This document shows, piece by piece, positions 56,355 through 64,000 of a stretch of 64,000 nucleotides of DNA. The notes under the pieces were generated by a model. The model worked only from the letters and a program-made list of their open reading frames with translations. It was not told where the DNA came from and did no database searches. The translations under genes and the position numbers were made by a program. Every line of letters starts with the position of its first letter. Position 1 is the stretch's first letter. This DNA comes from Candidatus Syntrophocurvum alkaliphilum. Its GTDB lineage: Bacteria; Bacillota; Syntrophomonadia; Syntrophomonadales; Syntrophomonadaceae. The stretch is taken from positions 930,001 to 994,000 of the forward strand of contig NZ_CP046457.1 in assembly GCF_009734445.1 (NCBI RefSeq), read 5' to 3'.

Positions 56355-57194
56355 TTAAGAGATTTTACTTAAAATATTATCAACAATGCTTTTTACATCT
56401 GAAGATTGATAGTCTTCTATTTTTCCTTCATCAACTAGTTTATTTAGATTAACATCCCATGGTATGCCACCTAAGAAATTAATACCTGTTTCTGTTTGAA
56501 TTTTTTCCCCTTGACTCTTGCCAAATATTTCTAATTTTTCATCACAATGTGTACATATAGCATAACGCATATTTTCAACTAATCCTAAGATAGGAATGTT
56601 CATTTTTTGGGCCATTTTTATAGTTTTCTTAACTACCATTAACACTAGTTCTTGAGGTGATGAAACTATAATAATACCCGATACTGGTAAAGATTGCATT
56701 ACAGTTAATGGTACATCCCCTGTTCCAGGTGGTAGGTCAACTATCATATAATCTAATTCTCTCCAATCCACCTCATTCCAAAACTGATTTACTGCACCTG
56801 CTAACATTGGTCCTCTCCATATAACAGGATCATCTTCTTGAGGTAAAAAGAAGTTTATTGAAATAATCTTTATTTCAGATTTTGTAACTGGTGGAATAAT
56901 GCCATACTCAGATGCCTTTAATTTGTGAGTATTTAAACCAAATGCCTTTGGTTGACTTGGTCCCGTAATATCAGCATCTAATACCCCTACTTTTTTCCCT
57001 TCTCTAGCTAAACTCGATGCCAATAGTCCGGTAACTGAGGATTTTCCAACTCCACCCTTTCCACTCATAACTACAATAACATTATTAATATTATTAAGTG
57101 AACCAAACAAACTTTTTTCGGTATCAACACCACATTCTGATGCTTCAGTTTTGCAAGAATTACTTATACTACAGCTATTACATTTTTCTGACAT
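56355..57194 (-). CDS. Mrp/NBP35-family iron-sulfur carrier ATPase (ApbC)
   Basis: A 279-aa P-loop ATPase. The N-terminal Cys motifs (CNSCSISNSC, about residues 4-13) resemble the NBP35 ferredoxin-like extension. VVMSGKGGVGKSS is the deviant Walker A. A CxxC (ICTHCDE) near residue 224 would bind a bridging 4Fe-4S cluster. It loads iron-sulfur clusters onto apoproteins. Start is the ATG at 57192-57194, 8 nt after GGGAG. Confidence 0.93.
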   Translation of the reverse strand: MSEKCNSCSISNSCKTEASECGVDTEKSLFGSLNNINNVIVVMSGKGGVGKSSVTGLLASSLAREGKKVGVLDADITGPSQPKAFGLNTHKLKASEYGIIPPVTKSEIKIISINFFLPQEDDPVIWRGPMLAGAVNQFWNEVDWRELDYMIVDLPPGTGDVPLTVMQSLPVSGIIIVSSPQELVLMVVKKTIKMAQKMNIPILGLVENMRYAICTHCDEKLEIFGKSQGEKIQTETGINFLGGIPWDVNLNKLVDEGKIEDYQSSDVKSIVDNILSKIS

Positions 57195-57286
57195 ATTACT
57201 ATCTCCCTTCAACTGCAAATGATTTACTGCTTTATTCTAAGCACTATAATATTAATTAACTATTTTACGCCTGACTACCACAATTA

Positions 57287-57733
57287 TCAAGTAATATTAA
57301 CATTTTCCTCAATCAACTTTATTAATTTAGACTTAAATTTTATATTATTTTTATCGCTTCTTTTTTTAGGACCACTTACTTTTTGACCTGACTGTCTTGC
57401 CTTCTGTTTAACATATCTTTGCATTAATAAATAATCTATGGTTTTTAAATCATATTGGACTCCGGAAAAATTAATTGTAAATGCACCTTTACCTAAAGCA
57501 ACAGCCGCAAGACCATAATCATTAGTTATAACAATATCCCCTTTATTGGTATTATTTAGTATAGCTATATCTGCTGATTGTGATTTGTCATCAACTATCA
57601 TTACTTTTGAGTAATTGCTGTTTATAATGTGATGTGAATTACATACTAATACAACCAATAACTGATAATTTTCGGCTATTTCTTCTATTAAATTTTTTAC
57701 AGGACAAGCATCAGCATCAACTAAAATCTTCAT
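57287..57733 (-). CDS. YaiI/YqxD family protein (DUF188)
   Basis: A 148-aa PIN-like protein: ILVDADACPVKNLIEEIA at the start, IVTNDYGLAA and the family tail KVSGPKKRSDKN. All members share this layout; function is uncharacterised, probably nucleic-acid related. Confidence 0.92.
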   Translation of the reverse strand: MKILVDADACPVKNLIEEIAENYQLLVVLVCNSHHIINSNYSKVMIVDDKSQSADIAILNNTNKGDIVITNDYGLAAVALGKGAFTINFSGVQYDLKTIDYLLMQRYVKQKARQSGQKVSGPKKRSDKNNIKFKSKLIKLIEENVNIT

Positions 57734-57752
57734 TAGTTTTCCTTCTTTTCAT

Positions 57753-58196
57753 TTAATTATCTATTTTCAACATATTTAAATCATATTTTTCCTCAAAAAC
57801 TTTTTTTGCATCGATATTTAGAAATTCAATAATTACTGCCTCTACAATTAAGTACACTTCTGTATCGTCTCTTAAGCACCCTACTATACTATCGTTTTGT
57901 CGTCCTACTGAAGAATGAATATGAAAAACTGGGTTTCCATTTTCATCAGGAAAGATTGTACCAATAGCAGCTATTTCTCTTCCATCTTCAAAGATATATG
58001 GAATAACAACAGGAGGAACAACGCATTCTTCCGGCCCAACTACCATTTTACTCTTTTTTAAAGCTCCAATCATTAAAAGTGTTCCTGTAGTTATTTGTTC
58101 TTTATTTAATATTAATTGTAATTGTTCTATTAAGTTATCACCGTGTTCAAATTTGATCACAAAGACTCTTCCCATACTACCCTGAGTATATTGCAT
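57753..58196 (-). CDS. PPC/DUF296 domain protein
   Basis: A 147-aa single-domain PPC protein. FEHGDNLIEQL, ITTGTLLMIGALKKS and FHIHSSVGRQND are the conserved strands with the HxH metal site. Prokaryotic PPC proteins are trimeric; their role is unclear. Confidence 0.88.
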   Translation of the reverse strand: MQYTQGSMGRVFVIKFEHGDNLIEQLQLILNKEQITTGTLLMIGALKKSKMVVGPEECVVPPVVIPYIFEDGREIAAIGTIFPDENGNPVFHIHSSVGRQNDSIVGCLRDDTEVYLIVEAVIIEFLNIDAKKVFEEKYDLNMLKIDN

Positions 58197-58408
58197 TATA
58201 TCACCCCTATTAATTGCACAATAATATTATATTAACATATTTTACATATTTCATACTTCTTATTAGAAAAATCTTAATTGCCCATTTTTAATATAATTTA
58301 GATGGTTTTAGAATATACAAGCTTATAGTATGATAATGTAAAGTTAAGGTGTAAGTGTACGTTAAAAATTACGTATTATAAATAAGAGGACTTGGGGAGC
58401 TGAATAAC

Positions 58409-58984
58409 TTGAATACAGATGAGATGCTTGTAGCAAGTACCCTAAAAGGTGATTTAACCGCATTTGAAGAACTAATAGATCGCTATAAAAATTCCGTATT
58501 TAGTATAGTTTATCGCATAATAGGTCACTATCAAGAATCCGAAGATATTGCTCAAGAAATATTTATAACAGTATACCAAAAATTATATCAATTTGATCAA
58601 ACTAAAAAGTTTAGTCCTTGGTTACATAGAATTGCTGTTAATACATGTATAAACTCCTTACGCAAAAAAAAGAAAATTGTTACTTTGAATTTTGATGAAA
58701 CATATACTCAACAATATGATACACATACTACTAACACTTTTGGAGATCCTCAACAATTTTTAGAAAGAAAAGAACTAAGTAAAGAAATTAATAATGCCAT
58801 TATGAATCTTAATGAAAACTACAGATTGGTACTAATTCTAAGGTATCAACTTGAGATGACTAATCAAGAAATTGCTGAAGCATTAGAAATTAGTAAAGAA
58901 AATGTAGAGGTTAAAATTCACCGTGCTAGGAAAGCATTACGTAAAGAGTTAACAAAAAGATGGGAAGAAAGGGGGGTATGTTAA
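58409..58984 (+). CDS. ECF-type RNA polymerase sigma factor
   Basis: A 191-aa sigma-70 family factor. Region 2 (about 20-85) has SVFSIVYRIIGHYQESEDIAQEIF and region 4 (about 130-180) is a helix-turn-helix with LEMTNQEIAEALEISKENVEVKIHRARKAL. The start is TTG at 58409-58411 after GGGGAG. It overlaps the anti-sigma gene by one base. It should activate its own promoter and stress or envelope genes. Confidence 0.95.
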   Translation: MNTDEMLVASTLKGDLTAFEELIDRYKNSVFSIVYRIIGHYQESEDIAQEIFITVYQKLYQFDQTKKFSPWLHRIAVNTCINSLRKKKKIVTLNFDETYTQQYDTHTTNTFGDPQQFLERKELSKEINNAIMNLNENYRLVLILRYQLEMTNQEIAEALEISKENVEVKIHRARKALRKELTKRWEERGVC

Positions 58985-59928
58985 TGAACTGCAAATTAGT
59001 TGAAAAGCACTTATATGATTATTGTGATGGAATTTTACCACCTGAAATTGCAAATGATATAGAAAATCATTTAAAAGAGTGTAATTTATGCAATAATTTG
59101 GTTTTATTAACATTAGCTGAAAACGATGAGTTAGCTAATCCCCATGAAATTCCTAAACTAAATGATGATTTCAATAATAAGGTGATTAATAATTTACCAG
59201 AACAACAATTAGAATTTAGTCATAACAATACTTTATTAGATAAATTAAAAAACAATTTTAAAATACCATACGTTATTCCTGTTGCTGCTACAGTTTTACT
59301 AATCATATATTTAGCCTTTCCACAATACTTTTTATTAAATGATGACATTAGAACTTTAACTGATGTAGAAAGCAAATCAGAAACTAAAAATGGTTCTGAA
59401 ATGATTGATAAAGAAGATTCTAGAAGTGTTTCGCCAGATAAAGATTCTCTATCAGATGTAAATATATTTGATCAACATCAATCTAGTGAAAAAATAGAAT
59501 CAGTAGATGAAAAATCACCTCCTGCTCCAAAAAAAGATGAAAAACCAGAAGAATCATCTGTAAGTATAATGCAAAATGATTTAGATTCAGCCCCTAAAGG
59601 ACTAGGGATAATGACGACAGATGATAAAGAAAGCAGTGAACACTTAATAAATTTTCCTGTTCCTGCAGAACAAATTAATGATTATAAACTTGTAAAAAAT
59701 GTACCCAACAACGGACAAATACTTTACAAGTATAAAAGTAAAGAAGAAAGCTTTATACTTTTAATAAAGTCACATACAAGTAATTTTTGTGATAAATTTT
59801 ATTCAGATTCACATAATATTTATAGTTGGACAATTAAAGTAAAGGATAATGAATATCAGGCTATACTTAAAGCTGATAAATCTGTTGATGAATTAAAAAA
59901 TATAGTTAATGATTTGTATTTTGAATAA
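58984..59928 (+). CDS. Zinc-finger (ZAS) anti-sigma factor with large external domain
   Basis: A 314-aa membrane protein. The N-terminal zinc motif HLKECNLCNNL is the HxxxCxxC ZAS core that binds the sigma factor. A membrane helix lies at about 89-106. A long Lys/Glu/Ser-rich and Pro-containing linker follows, then a C-terminal domain of about 90 residues that is not recognised. The ATG overlaps the sigma stop (TAATG). The outer domain is probably the sensor, releasing sigma when its stimulus arrives. Confidence 0.88.
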   Translation: MNCKLVEKHLYDYCDGILPPEIANDIENHLKECNLCNNLVLLTLAENDELANPHEIPKLNDDFNNKVINNLPEQQLEFSHNNTLLDKLKNNFKIPYVIPVAATVLLIIYLAFPQYFLLNDDIRTLTDVESKSETKNGSEMIDKEDSRSVSPDKDSLSDVNIFDQHQSSEKIESVDEKSPPAPKKDEKPEESSVSIMQNDLDSAPKGLGIMTTDDKESSEHLINFPVPAEQINDYKLVKNVPNNGQILYKYKSKEESFILLIKSHTSNFCDKFYSDSHNIYSWTIKVKDNEYQAILKADKSVDELKNIVNDLYFE

Positions 59929-59937
59929 TCTAAAACT

Positions 59938-60163
59938 GATTCTGCTGCAAAAAGTAACTACAAACAAGTAAAAGCTAAACTTAGACTATGGAATCGGCTG
60001 AGCAAACATGTTTATCACGCCACTCATCGGTCTTTACCCTCATTTTAGCTTAGCACTTTTTATCTTAAATGATTTTTATTTATACTTAGCTGTGATCTAT
60101 ACACCACGCCTTGCTATTCGGGACTTAGATAAACATGTTTGCTCAGCCTTAAGCAGTAAAATC
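59938..60163 (+). mobile_element. Miniature element, copy D of four
   Basis: A 226-bp element flanked by AAAACT (59932-59937 and 60164-60169), starting 10 bp after the anti-sigma stop. Compared with copy C it has an extra TAACTACAAACAAGTA-like stretch near the left end and a shortened right end. The internal hairpin arms are intact. Confidence 0.85.
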
Positions 60164-60293
60164 AAAACTGAGTTTTTTAAATAGTATTTTTTGCAAAAAA
60201 GTACTATTTTTTTTATGTGAAAAAGGAAACAGAGCAATTTCGACGAAATAATACATAGATGTATAAAGGTATTTCGGAGGGAGTAGCATACTA

Positions 60294-62912
60294 ATGGAAA
60301 AAAACAACTTTTTAATAGAGCAAAATAATCATGAAAATGAACAAATATATCGTCATTTAATTGAAAGCGCGATGTTTGGTATTTTAATTCATGACTTAAA
60401 TAATATTTATTATTCAAATCAATACTTAAAAGATATACTCGGCTACAACGAAATTGATTTTAAAAAAGGATTAAGAATCTACGATATTTTAACCCCTTCT
60501 TCCAAAGACCAATATTATGAAATAACAAAAAAAAGTTTGGAAGTAAAAAGCAATTTTTGTGACACAATTACATTAGAACTCCAATCAATAAATGGTGAAA
60601 TTTTTATCTTTGATACTACCATTACCTCCTTTCTATATAATGGAGAATATGCTTTACAAATTACTTGTGTAGATGTTACCCAAAGAGTACAAAATGAAAA
60701 ATCATTACAAAATAATATGAAACATCTAGAATTATCAGCTAATAAATATAAACATTTAGTGAAATCAATGAACGATGGGTTTATTATTGTTGATTCTGGT
60801 CTTAAGCTACTAGATTACAATTCAGCTTTTGCTCATATCCTAGAATATGAAGTGGAAGAATTAGAAAATATAAATATTTTAGAATTGGTAGCTACGCAAA
60901 AAGATAAAGAATTATTGTTGGTAAATATCGAGAAAAGACTCCAAGGCTTGAATGATAGCTATGAATTAAGCTTTTTATCTAAGTCTGGAAAAAAAGTACC
61001 TACTTATGTTAATCCAACGCCTTATGTAGATGTTAATGGTAATATAATTGGAAGTTATACAGTTATTCAAGACTTAAGTCAAATAAAACAAGCACAAGAA
61101 AAAATAAGTTATCAGACAAATTTGTTGGAAAATGTAAATGAAGGTATTATAGTTACTGATGAATTCAATATCATTACCTATTGGAATGCTGGGGCTGAAA
61201 AGTTATTTGAATTTAGTAGGGAACAAGTACTTAATCGCAATTTATTAAATTTTATTCCATCTTATAATAAAGATTTAACCAATTTAATATATCATAATAT
61301 TGGCCAAAACCAATACTGGCAACAAGATATTGAATTCACCACTAAAAGCGGAGAAATTAAATATGCCCGCATATCAGGTGCTCCACTCCGTACTTCTGAA
61401 GATACATTGTCTGGAACCATTGCTATAGCAAGTGATCTTACTGCTTTAATTAATTCACGTAAAGATGCTGAAATTGCTAATTTATCTAAAACTGCATTTT
61501 TAGCTAAAATTAGCCATGATATTAGAACCCCTATGATAGGAATTGTAGGAGCTAATGACCTTTTAAAATTAGAAAATTTAACTTTTTATCAAAAAGAATT
61601 AGTTTCAACTATTCAACAATGTAGTGAGCAATTACTTGATTTAATTAATGATGTTTTAGATCTTTCTAAAATTGAAACTGGTAATATTAATTTAAATAAT
61701 AATACATTTAATTTATCTGATCTTATAAGTGAATGTATGAGTACAATTGATGATAGGGTTAAACCACAAAATGTAGAGTTGATAACAAAAATTGACTCTA
61801 GTGTCCCATCGTTTTTAATAGGTGATGATTTGCAATTAAAACGTATTATTGTTAATCTCCTTAGCAATGCCATAAAATTTACAGATAATGGCTATATAGA
61901 AATTGCTGCATCTCATTATCAAAAAACTACTAATGATAAATCCAATATATGGGTTTTAATATCTGTAGAAGATACTGGAGAAGGCATTCCCCCAACCCAA
62001 CTAGAAAAGATTTTTGATGCATATCACCAAGCTGAAAATAATATAAACATAGGTTCTGGTTTAGGATTAAGCATTTGTAAACAATTATGTGAAATGATGG
62101 GGGGTAAAATTTGGGTAGATAGTGAATTGGGCATAGGCACTAAGTTTTTTTGTTTAATTCCTTTTAAAATTGGTGCTGAACCAGAAGAAGAATTAATGAA
62201 TGCAAATACTGATAACATAATAAATACTGAAATTTATTTTAAAAATATTCTTTTAGTAGAAGATAATGAAGTCAATAAAAAAATAATTTCATATATGCTT
62301 AAAAAGGCTAACTTTAATGTCACAATTGCAAGCAATGGAAAAGAGTGTTTGGAAATATTGGAAAAATCAAATGATTATGATTTAATATTAATGGATATGC
62401 AAATGCCTGTAATGGATGGTTATGAAACAGTACAACATATCAAAAATAACAATAATTATAATAATATTCCAGTAATTGCTCTTACAGCATTTGCCTCCGA
62501 AGATGATACAAATAAATGTTTAGTAGCTGGATGTGATTATTATTTATCTAAACCTATATCTTTTAAGGAACTTTACAAAGCACTACGAATGTTTGTTAAA
62601 AGCGATAAAAGTAAGAATAATTTAAATGATAATCATGATTTATTAGCTCATTTGTTACCTGAATTTATAGAAAGTATGGAAGAATTATTAAACCAATTAT
62701 ATGATGCAATAGAACATAATGATTTAGAAAATATTAAAAGTATTTCACACGACATTAAAGGCACAGCTGGTCTGTATGGGTATAAAGAATTATCAAGCAT
62801 AGCAGATAAATTGAATACATTAACACGAAACAATAAAACTGAATTTTTAAATTCACTTAGTAACCAGTTATATAAAAATTTAGAAAAAATAAAGACCTCT
62901 AGAAAAGACTAA
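60294..62912 (+). CDS. Hybrid histidine kinase: PAS3-HisKA-HATPase-REC-HPt
   Basis: An 872-aa soluble sensor kinase with no membrane helix. Three PAS domains occupy about 15-140, 150-265 and 270-395. HisKA has its phospho-acceptor in KISHDIRTPM (about residue 405). The ATP-binding domain shows NLLSNAIKFTDNG, EDTGEGIPP and GSGLGLSICKQL. A receiver follows (LVEDNEVNKK and the phospho-Asp in LILMDMQMP). An HPt domain ends it, with SHDIKGTAGLYG. It can run an internal phosphorelay to an unlinked response regulator; none is in the window. A miniature element lies 130 bp upstream. Confidence 0.93.
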   Translation: MEKNNFLIEQNNHENEQIYRHLIESAMFGILIHDLNNIYYSNQYLKDILGYNEIDFKKGLRIYDILTPSSKDQYYEITKKSLEVKSNFCDTITLELQSINGEIFIFDTTITSFLYNGEYALQITCVDVTQRVQNEKSLQNNMKHLELSANKYKHLVKSMNDGFIIVDSGLKLLDYNSAFAHILEYEVEELENINILELVATQKDKELLLVNIEKRLQGLNDSYELSFLSKSGKKVPTYVNPTPYVDVNGNIIGSYTVIQDLSQIKQAQEKISYQTNLLENVNEGIIVTDEFNIITYWNAGAEKLFEFSREQVLNRNLLNFIPSYNKDLTNLIYHNIGQNQYWQQDIEFTTKSGEIKYARISGAPLRTSEDTLSGTIAIASDLTALINSRKDAEIANLSKTAFLAKISHDIRTPMIGIVGANDLLKLENLTFYQKELVSTIQQCSEQLLDLINDVLDLSKIETGNINLNNNTFNLSDLISECMSTIDDRVKPQNVELITKIDSSVPSFLIGDDLQLKRIIVNLLSNAIKFTDNGYIEIAASHYQKTTNDKSNIWVLISVEDTGEGIPPTQLEKIFDAYHQAENNINIGSGLGLSICKQLCEMMGGKIWVDSELGIGTKFFCLIPFKIGAEPEEELMNANTDNIINTEIYFKNILLVEDNEVNKKIISYMLKKANFNVTIASNGKECLEILEKSNDYDLILMDMQMPVMDGYETVQHIKNNNNYNNIPVIALTAFASEDDTNKCLVAGCDYYLSKPISFKELYKALRMFVKSDKSKNNLNDNHDLLAHLLPEFIESMEELLNQLYDAIEHNDLENIKSISHDIKGTAGLYGYKELSSIADKLNTLTRNNKTEFLNSLSNQLYKNLEKIKTSRKD

Positions 62913-62919
62913 AGGTCTT
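62891..62919 (+). terminator. Terminator overlapping the kinase stop codon
   Basis: AAAGACCT/AGGTCTT followed by A and seven T; the stop codon is in the loop. Confidence 0.8.
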
Positions 62920-62947
62920 ATTTTTTTATTTTTTAATTTTTTAATTT

Positions 62948-64000
62948 TTATGAAGCAACATTTTTACTCTCTTCATAATGTGAAAAGCACATTGAAAATC
63001 CGGCTCTTCCTTGACTTAATGAACGTAATACTGTTGAATAACCAAATAATTCAGCAAGTGGAACACAACCCTTAATAACTTGAGTATTATTTTCGGATTC
63101 CATAGAGTTTAATCTACCTCTTCTATTATTAATATTATTTATAATATTACCTGTAAATTCCTCTGGTGTTGAAATTTCTAATTGCATAATTGGTTCAAGT
63201 AATTTTGGCTTGGCCTTTTTTAGGCATTCCTTGGCAGCATTCAAACCAGCTGCTTTAAATGCCATTTCAGATGAATCAACTTCATGATAAGATCCATCTA
63301 ATAAGGTAGCTTTAACATTTACAACTTGATATCCTTTTACAACTCCTTCTCTTAAGGCTTGTTTTACACCAGCCTCAACTGCAGGAATATATTCTTTAGG
63401 AATAGCTCCTCCAACAATTTTATTAACAAACTCAAAGTCATCACTAGGTTCAAGTTTTAAAACTACATGTGCAAATTGTCCTTTTCCACCAGTCTGCTTT
63501 ACATAACGTATAGATTGTTCCGCTTCTTTAGTTATAGTTTCTTTATATGATACCTCAGGCTGCCCTATATTTATATCTACTTTAAACTCTTTTGCTAACC
63601 TTTCAGCTATAATTTCTAAATGCAATTCTCCCATTCCAGAAATTAATGTTTGGCCAGTCTCTTTATTATAAAGTATTTTAAGAGTAGGATCTTCAGATAC
63701 TATTTTATTTAAAGCTTCTGAAATTCTACTTTGATCAGTTTTAGTTTTTGGCTCAATAGCTATTTGAATTACTGGTTCCGGAAAATCTATTGATTCCAAT
63801 AATATGGGATTATCTTCATCACATAAAGTGTCACCAGTATTTATATCTTTAAGCCCAACTAACGCTACTATATCACCAGCTTTTAGTTCTTCTAATTCTT
63901 CTCTATGATTAGCATGCATTTTTATAATTCTACCTATTCTTTCCTTATTTTCCTTGGTTGAATTATATACATGACTTCCAGAGCTAGCTCTTCCAGAATA
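62948..64000 (-). CDS. fusA: Elongation factor G, C-terminal part (runs off the window)
   Basis: The frame continues past 64000, so only the C-terminal 350 or so residues are seen: the domain II tail ([28 protein letters not shown]), domain III with GMGELHLEI, domain IV with [15 protein letters not shown] and domain V ending [17 protein letters not shown] moves tRNAs and mRNA on the ribosome. Divergent motifs (KGQFAHV rather than RGQYGHV) hint at a second EF-G-like paralogue, rather than the str-operon copy; no ribosomal genes are next to it. Confidence 0.9.
   Translation of the reverse strand, partial: YSGRASSGSHVYNSTKENKERIGRIIKMHANHREELEELKAGDIVALVGLKDINTGDTLCDEDNPILLESIDFPEPVIQIAIEPKTKTDQSRISEALNKIVSEDPTLKILYNKETGQTLISGMGELHLEIIAERLAKEFKVDINIGQPEVSYKETITKEAEQSIRYVKQTGGKGQFAHVVLKLEPSDDFEFVNKIVGGAIPKEYIPAVEAGVKQALREGVVKGYQVVNVKATLLDGSYHEVDSSEMAFKAAGLNAAKECLKKAKPKLLEPIMQLEISTPEEFTGNIINNINNRRGRLNSMESENNTQVIKGCVPLAELFGYSTVLRSLSQGRAGFSMCFSHYEESKNVAS

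Noticed and set aside
60097-60417. 106-codon minus-strand frame beside the hybrid kinase
   Set aside because: It covers the end of a miniature element and the antisense of the kinase start. There is no ribosome binding site and no similarity.

Overview
The window is from a low-GC, spore-associated, anaerobic Firmicute of the Clostridia type. The evidence is AT-rich coding DNA, strong AGGAGG ribosome binding sites, frequent TTG and GTG starts, a T-box leader, a YyaC-like protein, a DnaD-domain protein and an indolepyruvate ferredoxin oxidoreductase. I cannot name the species.

Layout. 1-389: a terminator and an unassigned structured element. 390-1946: an unrecognised 518-aa protein. 2514-14316: a complete type I-E CRISPR-Cas locus on the minus strand. 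The gene order is cas3, cse1 (casA), cse2 (casB), cas7, cas5, cas6e, cas1, then a cas2 fused to a DnaQ-like exonuclease, followed by an array of 40 repeats. This block looks GC-richer than its surroundings, and a decayed WYL-type regulator lies just upstream of cas3. 15318-31581: minus-strand housekeeping and catabolic genes. These are an rRNA methyltransferase, iorAB, a YyaC-like protein, an HisC-type aminotransferase, a phenylacetate-CoA ligase, a sodium symporter, spermidine synthase, a DnaB-like helicase, a DnaD protein, a beta-CASP nuclease, and a T-box-controlled Lrp regulator plus aminotransferase. 31968-35934: small proteins, an alkaline-phosphatase-fold protein, a UbiB kinase with a phasin-like partner, and two tRNAs (Gln, Lys). 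36176-44724: a chemosensory cluster with three CheW proteins, two chemoreceptors with near-identical signalling domains, a wrecked Cache/HD-GYP sensor gene and an IS110-family insertion with a candidate bridge RNA. 45253-60163: assorted genes interrupted by an intact ISLre2-family element and four copies of a roughly 227-bp miniature element with perfect 6-bp target duplications. 58409-62912: an ECF sigma/anti-sigma pair and a large hybrid histidine kinase. The window ends inside an EF-G gene.

How the genes fit together. The cas operon encodes adaptation (Cas1, Cas2-DnaQ), crRNA processing (Cas6e), the Cascade complex (Cse1, Cse2, Cas7, Cas5) and the Cas3 nuclease-helicase. IorAB, the aminotransferase, the CoA ligase and the symporter form a plausible route for uptake and ferredoxin-linked oxidation of aromatic amino acids to aryl-acetates. 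The Lrp and aminotransferase pair sits behind a T-box whose specifier I read as GCC (alanine), which suggests control by alanine charging. The MITE-like family, the IS110 ncRNA region, the spacer-less double repeat and the very short space for a CRISPR leader are the least ordinary features.
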